A program made the translations under genes and the position numbers. DNA of 22,707 bases, from the NCBI GenBank assembly GCA_964398215.1, contig CAYNNP010000091.1:1-22707 (forward strand). The letters are read 5' to 3'. The stretch comes from CAYNNP01 sp964398215. Lineage in GTDB: Bacteria; Planctomycetota; Planctomycetia; Pirellulales; Pirellulaceae. Below, in pieces: positions 7,894 through 16,240 of the stretch; the first letter of the stretch is position 1, and each line of letters begins with the position of its first letter. The notes under the pieces were generated by a model. The model ran no database searches and was not told the origin of the DNA. It worked only from the letters and a program-made list of their open reading frames with translations.

Positions 7894-7941
7894 ACCTAGC
7901 CACGGATTATTCATGAGGCCGGACTACAGGTCCATAAAACC

Positions 7942-7987
7942 CAGGGCAAACCAAGGGGGTTTGTGGGGCCACCCACAAATTGCCCTG
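7942..7987. terminator. bulged long hairpin after the sigma gene
   Basis: The outer stem CAGGGCAA/TTGCCCTG (7942-7949, 7980-7987) stacks on the inner stem TTTGTGGG/CCCACAAA (7960-7967, 7972-7979) with the loop GCCA. That gives 16 paired bases and a 10-base bulge on the left side. The bulge can instead pair as AAACC/GGTTT, giving a three-way junction. It begins 49 bases after the sigma stop. There is no T-run, so it may be a terminator, an RNA element or a mobile palindromic repeat. Confidence 0.4.
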
Positions 7988-8169
7988 CCCCGGTGAGCCT
8001 TGCTGCAAAATTGCGTAGGATCGTTTTGAAGCGTTCTTCAACAAGCCATTTTGCCGATTGCATTCAATTTGCAGGTGACCAACTGCACGAAAAAGCCATT
8101 ATCAAATAGCTTCTCGAACGAAAGATCGCGATTGCCCTCTCTCCACGCTCCAAATATGTGAGAACTCAA

Positions 8170-9540
8170 ATGAAGATGCATCGATACGTTTTCCTTATCG
8201 CTGGTTGTTTGGTGCTCTTGGCTTCATTGACTCTTACAGGGCAAGATCCAAAAGTCGTTACCGACCAGCACCCTCCGATCGATTCGTTCAAGGCGTTGCT
8301 TGGCAATCAACATCAGAAGCGAGTCGATGCATTGGCCACCATCAGCGCGCAATGGAACGATGACGACGCGGGACTGATGATGGAATCCGCACGGTTTTCG
8401 CAAGATCCCAGAAGTCGTGACGCGATCATGAATATGTTGGCCACAAAATCTGGCAAGCAGTTTGGTGATTTCGATCAGTGGTACCAATGGATTTGGAATC
8501 AAGATGTGAAACTGCATCCGAATTACGCCTCCTTCAAACACGATCTTTATCGTCAGATCGATCCTCTGTTCGCGGAGTATTTTTCAGACAACTACAAAGC
8601 AACCATTCGATTGGACGAAATCCGCTGGGGTGGTGTGCGTCGCGATGGAATTCCGCCGCTAAAGAACCCGGAAACAATTTTGGCTGCCCAAGCCACCTAC
8701 CTGAATGATTCGGATGTCGTTTTTGGAGTCTCGTTTGGAGGCAAGGCGCGAGCCTACCCGAAACGGATTCTTGCATGGCATGAAATGGTCAAAGATCATG
8801 TTGGCGGGCTCTCGATCAATGGTGTTTACTGCACGCTGTGTGGTTCAATGATCATTTATGAAACTGAGTTCGGCGGAATACACTATGAACTCGGTACAAG
8901 TGGTTTTCTGTATCGATCGAACAAACTGATGTACGACCACGGAACAAAGTCGATGTGGTCGACGCTGAAAGGCGAACCGGTTGTTGGGCCTTTGGTCGGC
9001 AAAGGCATCAAGCTCAAGTCGCGACATGTGGTCACGACGACTTGGGGACAATGGAAAGCAGATCATCCGGACACAGATGTTCTGTCCTTGAACACAGGGC
9101 ATCGACGTGATTATGGCGAAGGCGTCGCTTACCGCAGCTATTTTGCGACTGACGATTTGATGTTTACCGTGCCCAAAATCGACAAGCGACTCAAGAACAA
9201 GGACGAAGTTTTGATTGTTCGCGTCGGTAAGGAACCAGTAGCGATCGCAGCAGAATTCCTGACCAACAATCGTGTCTACCATGACCAAAATGACGGCACT
9301 GCGTTCGTTGTCGTGACCGATATTTCAGGAGCCAATCGAGTCTACGAATCGAAAGATATTCAGTTCGATAAACACGCTGGTTATCGGATGATTGGTTCCA
9401 AAGATGGTCAGCAATGGCGAGTTACTGAAGACGCGTTGGTGTCAAAAGATCAATCAAAGCGTTTGAATCGGCTGTCCGCACATCGCGCGTTTTGGTTTGG
9501 CTGGAAAGCGGATCATCCCAACGTGCGACTGGTGAAGTAA
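8170..9540 (+). CDS. secreted DUF3179 domain protein
   Basis: An exported protein of unknown biochemical function. The hydrophobic segment at residues 6-23 is a signal peptide or anchor. About 100 residues of unrecognised sequence follow, and then the DUF3179 domain (about 147-440). That domain shows the usual RAYPKRILAWHEMV motif, the CxxC pair in YCTLCGSM (Cys221, Cys224), an STLKGEPVVGPL stretch and HPDTDVL. The family is common in planctomycetes and some archaea, and the conserved cysteines suggest metal or redox chemistry, but no reaction is established to my knowledge. The ATG at 8170 is preferred; an in-frame GTG at 8158 and an ATG at 8176 are alternatives. It stands alone downstream of a 264-base gap and converges with the anti-sigma-like gene. 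Confidence 0.88.
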   Translation: MKMHRYVFLIAGCLVLLASLTLTGQDPKVVTDQHPPIDSFKALLGNQHQKRVDALATISAQWNDDDAGLMMESARFSQDPRSRDAIMNMLATKSGKQFGDFDQWYQWIWNQDVKLHPNYASFKHDLYRQIDPLFAEYFSDNYKATIRLDEIRWGGVRRDGIPPLKNPETILAAQATYLNDSDVVFGVSFGGKARAYPKRILAWHEMVKDHVGGLSINGVYCTLCGSMIIYETEFGGIHYELGTSGFLYRSNKLMYDHGTKSMWSTLKGEPVVGPLVGKGIKLKSRHVVTTTWGQWKADHPDTDVLSLNTGHRRDYGEGVAYRSYFATDDLMFTVPKIDKRLKNKDEVLIVRVGKEPVAIAAEFLTNNRVYHDQNDGTAFVVVTDISGANRVYESKDIQFDKHAGYRMIGSKDGQQWRVTEDALVSKDQSKRLNRLSAHRAFWFGWKADHPNVRLVK

Positions 9541-9544
9541 AACA

Positions 9545-9557
9545 GCAGCAATGCTGC
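9545..9557 (-). terminator. short hairpin in the convergent gap
   Basis: GCAGC-aat-GCTGC lies four bases after the DUF3179 stop. Read on the - strand it is followed by TGTTTTA, so it could terminate the leftward operon. The stem is short. Confidence 0.3.
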
Positions 9558-9583
9558 GTTTGCTTGGCCGGCTGGCTACGGTT

Positions 9584-9820
9584 TTAAGGAGTCACGAACT
9601 CGAGTGCTTGAAGTAGCGCATCGTACTCGTCATAGCAGCATAGGCACTGGTCGATGTGCCGTTTGACTTTCTCAAGAGCTTCTGGGATTTCGCTGCCCAG
9701 CAATTCGTGGTCAACAAATTCCGCTAGATGTTCAAAGCAACCGTCGCAGTCAATTGCATCTGGCATCGATGTTGCAACCATCTGCAACAATTTCTTTGTC
9801 TGTTCATTATCCAGTTTCAT
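9584..9820 (-). CDS. zinc-finger anti-sigma-factor-like protein (78 aa)
   Basis: A small soluble protein with the pattern of zinc-binding anti-sigma (ZAS) domains. An N-terminal CDGC pair (Cys25, Cys28) with His31 is followed by a helical stretch with DHEL and then H-x3-C-x2-C (His55, Cys59, Cys62). Such domains bind ECF sigma factors and release them on oxidation or another signal. There is no membrane segment, so it would act in the cytoplasm. It is the last gene of the leftward efflux cluster, 57 bases after the MacB-type permease, and its coding end faces the DUF3179 gene. The only sigma factor in the window is 1.7 kb away on the opposite strand. Pairing with that sigma factor is inference. 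Confidence 0.75.
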   Translation of the reverse strand: MKLDNEQTKKLLQMVATSMPDAIDCDGCFEHLAEFVDHELLGSEIPEALEKVKRHIDQCLCCYDEYDALLQALEFVTP

Positions 9821-9877
9821 TGTTCTGCTCTTTAAGCAAACAAGTCAGGAAATACATCAACGGAAATGCCAAATCGA

Positions 9878-11212
9878 TTATTCGTGCCGCAATGCGTCGA
9901 TTGGATTCATCCGTGCCGCACGCATCGCTGGATACATTCCACTGACCAGTCCAACAGCGATCGCAATTAGGACGGCAAGCGGTATGGTTTCGTAGACAAT
10001 TGCCGGCTTGGCTTCGCGAATTGCATCCGGCAGTGCATTGAATTGTGCAGGAAAACCACTTCGTACGGCGTTGATCCCAAGGTCATACATCAACGGCCCA
10101 AGGAACCCCAAGGCAATTCCTGCAAAGGCACCTGCCACCGACAGCACCAATGTCTCGACCAAAAACTGTCGGACAATGTCGGCTCGTTTGGCCCCCAAGG
10201 CACGACGGATTCCAATCTCTCTGGTTCGTTCTGTCACACTTGCAAGCATGATATTCATGATTCCAATTCCGCCGACCATCAAAGAGATGCAAGCGATCAG
10301 AATACCAATGCCTAGAAACATCAATCGCAAATTCCTGGCTTGTTCCAAGAGTTCCAGTGGCACCACGACAGCCACATCATTTGCCTCTGCATGTTTTGTG
10401 TCCAAGATCTCTTGGATCATTGCCGATGAATTGCGAACCTGATCGACGCTTTTTACCTGAAGCGTGATTTGATTCAACTCCATGATCTCGACTTGGAATT
10501 GACCGCTTCGACGAGTGACGATTTTGTCACCAACACGATTCTGGATGGTCTGGATGGGGACGTAGACGTCGGCCGAGAAGTCTTGAGAATCCAACGACCC
10601 ACCGATGGCTGCTGACGCGTTCCGCGGCTCCAGCACACCGACGACTGTGTAATAGTCAGTGCTCTCAGGGACGTAGACTCTTTTATTCAAGGGCTCTTCA
10701 AACGGGAACAACTTTTCGCTGACGCCTGAGGAGATTACACAAACGTTCGCCCCATTGATCCCATCAGGGTCGGAGAGAAAACGCCCGCCATTGCCGCGGA
10801 TCTTCAGTTGGTTCACCTCCGCATAGCCCGGCGTGCACCCTACGAGTCTTCCGTCAACGATTTGGTCTCGGAACGTAAATTGTCGGCGGATCTCTCGGAT
10901 GGGGATCGCTGTGGTGATGGTTGGCACCGCCGCAAGGATCCGGTCCAAATCACTCCGCAGCAATCCATACTGCGAAGCCGCCATCCCAGCGAGCTTTTCT
11001 TCGGGTGGTTTTTGGCTGCGAACGATAATCGTATTCGCACCCAGCGATTCAATTTGTTTCTGAACTTGATCGCTAGCGCCTTGGCTGATCGCGGTCAGTA
11101 AAATGACTGCCCAAACACCGATCAGAATTCCCAGCATGGTAAGGAACGATCGGAGCGGGTGCAGCAAGAGACTCTTGACGCCGAGTTGAAATGTGCGAAT
11201 CCAAAGAAGCAT
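9878..11212 (-). CDS. MacB-type ABC transporter permease (FtsX family)
   Basis: The membrane subunit of a mechanotransmission-type ABC transporter, 444 residues. The first membrane helix (about 20-43) follows an amphipathic N-terminus. A large periplasmic MacB-type core (about 45-310) comes next. The C-terminal FtsX domain has three helices, with the cytoplasmic motif TERTREIGIRRALGAKR between the first two and the ending MNPIDALRHE. It lacks a nucleotide-binding domain; that is supplied by the ATPase gene 11 bases upstream, so MacB is split here as in many Gram-negative systems. With the adaptor and a TolC partner it should drive substrate from the periplasm through the outer membrane. The substrate is unknown. 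Confidence 0.94.
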   Translation of the reverse strand: MLLWIRTFQLGVKSLLLHPLRSFLTMLGILIGVWAVILLTAISQGASDQVQKQIESLGANTIIVRSQKPPEEKLAGMAASQYGLLRSDLDRILAAVPTITTAIPIREIRRQFTFRDQIVDGRLVGCTPGYAEVNQLKIRGNGGRFLSDPDGINGANVCVISSGVSEKLFPFEEPLNKRVYVPESTDYYTVVGVLEPRNASAAIGGSLDSQDFSADVYVPIQTIQNRVGDKIVTRRSGQFQVEIMELNQITLQVKSVDQVRNSSAMIQEILDTKHAEANDVAVVVPLELLEQARNLRLMFLGIGILIACISLMVGGIGIMNIMLASVTERTREIGIRRALGAKRADIVRQFLVETLVLSVAGAFAGIALGFLGPLMYDLGINAVRSGFPAQFNALPDAIREAKPAIVYETIPLAVLIAIAVGLVSGMYPAMRAARMNPIDALRHE

Positions 11213-11223
11213 GATTTGTCACT

Positions 11224-12003
11224 TTACTGGCGAGCCAGCAACTCCTCGATATTCGCTCTTTGCAAACGCTTGGCTTCGATGCGGCGTTCTTCCGAAACCA
11301 ATTCATCCATGTGAAGCATTCCATCTTTCAAGCGAACAATTCGCTTTGCACGCTCGGCAACATCGTCCTCGTGCGTGACCATGATAATGGTGCGGCCTTC
11401 CGAATTCAGTTCGTCAAAGATATTCAGGATCTCTTCTGTTGTCATCGAATCCAAGTTACCAGTTGGTTCATCTGCCAACACAAAGAACGGGTCATTGACC
11501 AAGCTGCGGGCTATTGCCACGCGTTGTTGTTGACCACCGGAAAGCTGCGTTGGGCGATGATCCAATCGGTCTGCCAAGCCAACTCGGCCAGCAAGTTTGA
11601 CAGCTCTGTCGCGTTCCTTTGCCCCCAGTTTACCTTGGTAGTAAAGCGGCACTTGGATGTTTTCGACAACCGTCAATTGTTGGATCAAGTTGTATGATTG
11701 AAACACGAACCCAATTCGTTGGCTGCGAATCTCTGCCAATTCGTCATCGGACATCAAGGCGATGTCATCGTTGCCCAGCAGTAAGTGCCCACTGGTTGGT
11801 TTGTCCAGGCAGCCCAGCAGGTTCAGTAAAGTACTTTTACCGCTACCGGATGGCCCCATGATTGCAACGTAATCGCCTTCGGGAACATCGAACGAAACAC
11901 CGCGCAGCGCGCGTACCGTTTCGCTCTTCAAGACGTACTCTTTTGTCAGATCGCGGATCGCCGTTGCCAGCTTTACCTTGCCTGCGCTTTTGTTATCGCT
12001 CAA
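11224..12003 (-). CDS. MacB/LolD-type ABC transporter ATP-binding protein
   Basis: The cytoplasmic ATPase partner of the adjacent permease, 259 residues. It has Walker A GPSGSGKST (50-58), Q-loop Gln102, signature LSGGQ (154-158), Walker B with FVLADEP (174-180) and switch His211. This is a complete, presumably active set. The sequence TVVENIQVPLYYQG is typical of the MacB/LolD subfamily. A roughly 25-residue extension after the core ends in ANIEELLARQ. The start is a TTG at 12003, because no ATG or GTG occurs before the Walker A region. The gene follows the adaptor after a 73-base gap and lies 11 bases before the permease, so the three form a MacA-MacB set. Confidence 0.95.
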   Translation of the reverse strand: MSDNKSAGKVKLATAIRDLTKEYVLKSETVRALRGVSFDVPEGDYVAIMGPSGSGKSTLLNLLGCLDKPTSGHLLLGNDDIALMSDDELAEIRSQRIGFVFQSYNLIQQLTVVENIQVPLYYQGKLGAKERDRAVKLAGRVGLADRLDHRPTQLSGGQQQRVAIARSLVNDPFFVLADEPTGNLDSMTTEEILNIFDELNSEGRTIIMVTHEDDVAERAKRIVRLKDGMLHMDELVSEERRIEAKRLQRANIEELLARQ

Positions 12004-12076
12004 GTTTCGTTATTCCCAATTGGTTGGCCGAGTACGAATTGAATTCGTCCACTCACCCCCGCCCTTACAGTACCGA

Positions 12077-13948
12077 CTAGGTTCCACCGCCAGGCCTGCC
12101 AGCTCCACCAGGTCGTCCGCCGCCGCCAGCTCCACCAGGTCGTCCGCCTTCACCTCCGCCGGGTCGTCCGCCACCAGGTCGCCCGCCGCCTTCGGCACCG
12201 TCAGGTCGCCCGCCACCAGCGCGTCCACCGCCATCACGTCGTCCGCCGGCTCCGCCACCAGGTCGTCCACCACCTCCGGCTCCCCCATCGCGTCGTCCAC
12301 CTCCGTCACCAGGTCGTCCACCACCTCCAGCTCCCCCATCGCGTCGTCCACCTCCGCCGGCTCCGCCACCAGGTCGTCCACCGCCAGGCCCACCACCGGC
12401 TCCGCCACCAGTCCATTTGGTCGCGCCGCTTTTGCCGTCAGGTTTGCCGCCTTCGCCCGCTGAACTAGCAGTCGATCTCTTTTCACCAACCGTGTTCAAC
12501 TTCTGGAACTCGGTATTGTCTTCGGCGGTCACTTCGGGCAAATCCATGAGGTCCAGATGTTGCCTGAGATTCAAGACGACGTTGTCGTTCTCGGTCAAAC
12601 CTTCATCGATCGTTGCCATCGTATCGTTGGTCGCGCCAACTTTGACTTCTTTGGTGACGAATTTCGACGGTCCTTCTTTGACAAGGCAATAAAGTTTCCC
12701 GCCATGCTCGTACAAACCTTGGATGGGAATTTGCAATACGTCAGCAAGCTGTTCTACGAAGATCTGGACTTCGGCCGTCATGCCCGTACGAATCACATCG
12801 GGCGGATCCAAAATTTCGATGAACGCAGCGTACTCTTTGATCGAAGAGCTAAAGAAGCTGTTGGGTTCCGCGTACCGATTCACTTTCTTCACGCGTCCTT
12901 TCAGGCCCAGTCCACGGACCGCACCAACACCAACCTTCACAGGCATGCCTTCTTGTACCAAGGTAATGCGTGATTCATTGATCTTGCATTTGATTTGCAT
13001 TTGCGTTGGGTCGGGCAATCGAATGATCGTTTGTCGTTCTCTGACCGACGCTCCTGCCTCGACAACAAACTCAGCACCGCCACGACCACTGAATTTATTC
13101 GCATGCACAACGATGCCATCCGCCGGCGCTAAAATCAGGCATCTTTCTAACTGCTGAGTAACGTCGGCAAGCTCCTGCTCAGCTTCCTCCAGAGCGCTGT
13201 CGAATGCGGCGAGCTGTGCTTGTGCGGCCGCGATATCACTATCAAATTGGACCAGCATTTTCTTTTTGGTCAGGTCTTGAAGCACACGCAATCGACTCTG
13301 CGACGATTCGACCAATGTCTGAGCGTTTTCGACCGCGAATCGGTCGGCCTCAAGTTGCAGTTCTTTGACAAGTCCTTTTGCGACAAGCCGTCTGCTACTT
13401 TCAAGTGCCAGTTGAGCCTTGCGAAGTTCTTGCTCGGCAACAGCAATCTCGCTCTTCAGCGCCGCCTCTTCTGTTTTGAATACTCCCTCAAGGTACTCTT
13501 GCCGAGCGATCTTGGCTTGTTCGACAGACGCGGTCGCAGTCGTGACGTTGGCGTTTGCGGTTGTCAGTTTGATTTTATTTTCGCGGACTTCCGTTTCGAT
13601 CGCCGCTGCATCCAGTTCAACGATGCGATCGCCCTTGGTTACTTTTGCACCTTCGTCGATAACCCACAAAATGGGGACGCCGCTGTATCCACGAGACTTC
13701 ACTTCGCAGATGACTTCTGTATTGCTGCTGCTTTCGATCTCGCCCTGTTCCAGCACAACATGATCGAACGGGCCTTTGATAACCGGTTCAACGATCAATT
13801 CGCTTTCACCGCCTGTCTGCTTTTTCAAGTAGAAGAATTTGTAGCCCAGGAAGCCGAGCACTCCCACCAAGCACAGGAACACCAGCAAGCCCCCAACCAT
13901 GCCGCCTCGACGACGACCTCGGCCAGGTAAAAAAATGCGCTTGATCAT
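12077..13948 (-). CDS. MacA/HlyD-type periplasmic adaptor with a Gly/Arg-rich tail
   Basis: The membrane-fusion protein of the tripartite efflux system. After an Arg-rich cytoplasmic start comes one membrane anchor (about 17-40). A lipoyl-like half (near VICEVKSRGYSGVPILWVIDEG) follows, then a long alpha-helical hairpin rich in Ala/Glu/Gln (about 115-245), the second lipoyl half (RCLILAPADGIVVHANKF) and the beta-barrel/membrane-proximal domains (to about 490). The last roughly 110 residues are almost only Gly, Arg, Pro, Asp and Ala in GGGRPGG/GGRRDGG units, with a net positive charge. The ATG at 13948 is preferred. An in-frame TTG at 14071 would overlap the preceding stop by three bases (TTGA) and add 41 unremarkable residues. 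Confidence 0.92.
   Translation of the reverse strand: MIKRIFLPGRGRRRGGMVGGLLVFLCLVGVLGFLGYKFFYLKKQTGGESELIVEPVIKGPFDHVVLEQGEIESSSNTEVICEVKSRGYSGVPILWVIDEGAKVTKGDRIVELDAAAIETEVRENKIKLTTANANVTTATASVEQAKIARQEYLEGVFKTEEAALKSEIAVAEQELRKAQLALESSRRLVAKGLVKELQLEADRFAVENAQTLVESSQSRLRVLQDLTKKKMLVQFDSDIAAAQAQLAAFDSALEEAEQELADVTQQLERCLILAPADGIVVHANKFSGRGGAEFVVEAGASVRERQTIIRLPDPTQMQIKCKINESRITLVQEGMPVKVGVGAVRGLGLKGRVKKVNRYAEPNSFFSSSIKEYAAFIEILDPPDVIRTGMTAEVQIFVEQLADVLQIPIQGLYEHGGKLYCLVKEGPSKFVTKEVKVGATNDTMATIDEGLTENDNVVLNLRQHLDLMDLPEVTAEDNTEFQKLNTVGEKRSTASSAGEGGKPDGKSGATKWTGGGAGGGPGGGRPGGGAGGGGRRDGGAGGGGRPGDGGGRRDGGAGGGGRPGGGAGGRRDGGGRAGGGRPDGAEGGGRPGGGRPGGGEGGRPGGAGGGGRPGGAGRPGGGT
12080..12410 (-). repeat. 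degenerate short tandem repeat encoding the adaptor's Gly/Arg/Pro tail
   Basis: The + strand shows many copies of CCACCAGGTCGTCCNCC-like units, interspersed with CCATCGCGTCGTCCACC. This encodes repeated GGGRPGG and GGRRDGG on the - strand. It makes long spurious reading frames in other frames and is likely to vary in length between strains. Confidence 0.85.
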
Positions 13949-14067
13949 ACGGTGCTCGGTGTTTTCAAAGGGATCGGGACCATTTGTTGGAACCCCAGTC
14001 AGGAAGGCTGGTTCTGCCGTATCAGATGCAATGTTGGCAGATGGTAGGAGTAGGTTCGATATTCTAG

Positions 14068-15471
14068 TCAAATGTCAAAATACTTGTCTTCAGTTATCGT
14101 TAGATTCGCAGGCAACTTACCCGAAAGCGCGTCAAAGTTGAGGGCAAAACGGGGGTTGATCTCGACTTTGACCCCGTCCGCTATTTTTGCGCCGGCTTTC
14201 CGCAGCCAAGAGGCGTGCAAGTCGGAAATCGCCGCCATTGCTAGTTCTGGGGTATCTGTAGGGGCTCCATTGGCATTTTTGACTGGAGCAAATGCTTCGC
14301 TGGGAAGCGACTCGACTACGAAACCATTGTTGGCAGCTGGCAAGAGGTCAAAGATGAAACGTTCAAACTTGATCGCGTTGGGCTCCTCCGGCGTGACGGA
14401 TTGCCCGCTTGGGTCGACGAACGCAACCTTCTTGCTGGCCCGATGAAAAGGCAACGCATCGACGGACTCATTCATTCGGACCAAGAATTCACGGTCAATC
14501 ACGTGAACTGCAATGTTGCCAGCCCAAAGCCGAATCTCACCATCGTCATCTAACACATTGGCAGCCGATTCAGGCAGGTCACTGTATTCAATGATCTCGA
14601 CTTTGCCATCGATCAAAACGACGTTGCCGACCTTTTCCATTGGATAACGTTTACGCACAACCTGCGTTGTCATTTCACTTGCCGCCATCAAGTGATGCCC
14701 GATCAATTCTGGATCGCAAAGAGCCACCAGCGGATTGTCGACTTGAAAATACGCAAAGTGCTTGATGCCTCGTTTGGACGCATCATCCAAGCACCCACTG
14801 CGATGCAGCGCGCGGACGGTTCCACCATGCCCGTCAGGACTGAGCGCCAAAGAACTTTTGCTGGACATCAATAACTTGCCAGTTGCCGAATCAACCGCAG
14901 GCATTGTTCCTTGCTGAAAGATCGTTACATCATCAGAGTTCAGTCCCAAGTAATCATTGGATTGAAAATAGCTGCGTGTTTCTGCGTCAGTGGCTGCGCT
15001 GGTCATGATGTACAGCGGAATGTTTGCACCGTAGCAGGTAGCGATGGCTTGCAGGCGATCTGCAAACATTTGAAACAACGTTCGCCCAGAGACAGGACCG
15101 ATTTCAAACATTCCTTTTGGTTGATCAAATCCCAATCGCGTGCCCTGTCCGCCAGCAACCAAGACCGCGCCGACTTCGCCGTCGCGTAGCGCCTGCTCGC
15201 CCCGCTGGTGAGCTTGTTGTACGGTCCAGCTCGCGCCGGTTCCATCGGACTTGACCGCGGGAGGTGGAGATGCGGCAGCTGCCATGGCCGCAAAGTCCGG
15301 TTTCTGATCTTCGCCGGCAATTAGCTGGTCAATCAAAGCAAGATCGATATCGTTGACCTGATCGACTAGGTCGGATCGTTGTTGGCTGTTTAGCTGATCC
15401 CAAAACTGAAGTACGTGTTGCTGCGAATGCTGTTTCAGTTTTTGCTGGAGTGACTCGGGAGGCAAGTTCAT
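14068..15471 (-). CDS. UDPGP-family UDP-sugar pyrophosphorylase (UAP1-like)
   Basis: A cytoplasmic uridylyltransferase of 467 residues that should make a UDP-sugar, probably UDP-N-acetylglucosamine or UDP-glucose, from UTP and the sugar 1-phosphate. The nucleotide-binding motif at 104-120 (AGGQGTRLGFDQPKG) is the UDPGP signature. Also present are the uridine/sugar-site stretches MTSAATDAET, FQQGTMPAVD, SPDGHGGTV, YFQVDNPLV and WAGNIAVHV. This pattern matches the eukaryotic UAP1 type and not bacterial GlmU or GalU, and such genes are frequent in planctomycetes. About 75 helical residues precede the core. The sugar specificity cannot be read here. It lies between the ligase-like gene and the adaptor, with the adaptor's alternative TTG start overlapping its stop. 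Confidence 0.93.
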   Translation of the reverse strand: MNLPPESLQQKLKQHSQQHVLQFWDQLNSQQRSDLVDQVNDIDLALIDQLIAGEDQKPDFAAMAAAASPPPAVKSDGTGASWTVQQAHQRGEQALRDGEVGAVLVAGGQGTRLGFDQPKGMFEIGPVSGRTLFQMFADRLQAIATCYGANIPLYIMTSAATDAETRSYFQSNDYLGLNSDDVTIFQQGTMPAVDSATGKLLMSSKSSLALSPDGHGGTVRALHRSGCLDDASKRGIKHFAYFQVDNPLVALCDPELIGHHLMAASEMTTQVVRKRYPMEKVGNVVLIDGKVEIIEYSDLPESAANVLDDDGEIRLWAGNIAVHVIDREFLVRMNESVDALPFHRASKKVAFVDPSGQSVTPEEPNAIKFERFIFDLLPAANNGFVVESLPSEAFAPVKNANGAPTDTPELAMAAISDLHASWLRKAGAKIADGVKVEINPRFALNFDALSGKLPANLTITEDKYFDI

Positions 15472-15502
15472 AGAGGTTCGGCTGGATGTGCGGATTGGTG
15501 CA

Positions 15503-16234
15503 TCAATGACGATGGTGCCAAGATGGATTGTCGTAACGCTGCGATCGCAACTCGTTCATGCGTGGAAGAATTGTGTCACAGAAAACTTGATCGGACATTT
15601 CGTTCACTACTTCGAACTTGGATTCTATGTCCCGCCGCAATTGCTGAGCGTCCAGTGGAATGTTCGTCACAAACTGCCGGTGATCACGCCCCTCACGATA
15701 ATTGGGCTGCCGGGGTGCTTCCGACAAACAAGATGACAGGGCATTGAGATCGGCGGCGTAAAGCACGGTACCGTGATACAAAATGTGCTTGCGGCCAATT
15801 CGCAGGCTGTTGCCTGAACACTTGCGGTTTTGCCATGTCAAATCGCATATTCCTTGCAATTCGACTTCGGGCAGTTGGGTTTGAACCGCCGCCAAAACAC
15901 GGCTCATTACGTATTGATGTGCCACATCGATCTTGCGTAGCCCGCCTCCCAGATCTTGATCCAATACGACGCTGTACATCAAGCAGCCGGCCCCGCCAAC
16001 GACTGACGCACCGCCGCTACATCGCCGCAAGACTGGCGTTGATTGTTGAGCACAGTATTCGCGATTGACTTCAAAATCAACGCGGCTGGAACGCCCGATG
16101 ATGACGACCGTCTGATCAAATTCCCACAGCCGGAGAGTTGACGGCACCTGCCCCGCATCAGCGGCTTGCAAGACGGCATCGTCACACGCCAAATGCTCTG
16201 CTGGCGATCCCAGTTTTTGTCGAATGATCTGCAC
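15503..16234 (-). CDS. lipoate-protein ligase A / biotin-lipoate ligase family protein
   Basis: A cytoplasmic protein of 243 residues with the LplA/LipM fold. The RRxSGGA motif is at residues 70-76, followed by a glycine loop and LMYSVV. The presumed catalytic Lys138 is in NRKCSGNSLRIG, followed by ILYHGTVLY. Family members attach lipoate or octanoate to lipoyl domains of 2-oxoacid dehydrogenases and glycine cleavage H protein; octanoyl transfer (LipM-like) and ligation cannot be told apart here. It starts with GTG, six bases after the stop of the large permease, so it is in that operon. The spacing to the next gene is 31 bases. Its place among transporter genes is functionally unexplained. 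Confidence 0.9.
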   Translation of the reverse strand: MQIIRQKLGSPAEHLACDDAVLQAADAGQVPSTLRLWEFDQTVVIIGRSSRVDFEVNREYCAQQSTPVLRRCSGGASVVGGAGCLMYSVVLDQDLGGGLRKIDVAHQYVMSRVLAAVQTQLPEVELQGICDLTWQNRKCSGNSLRIGRKHILYHGTVLYAADLNALSSCLSEAPRQPNYREGRDHRQFVTNIPLDAQQLRRDIESKFEVVNEMSDQVFCDTILPRMNELRSQRYDNPSWHHRH

Positions 16235-16240
16235 GTTGAT

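Noticed and set aside
12080..12410. CRISPR-like array
   Set aside because: Units are short, degenerate, in frame and without spacers; it is a coding low-complexity repeat.
11978..12489. Ser/Thr/Ala-rich (+) and Val/Asp-rich (-) repeat proteins near 12,000-12,490
   Set aside because: They are other-frame readings of the DNA that encodes the adaptor's Gly/Arg tail.
13220..13930. 236-residue + strand frame opposite the adaptor
   Set aside because: Shadow of the adaptor gene, whose domain structure is unambiguous.
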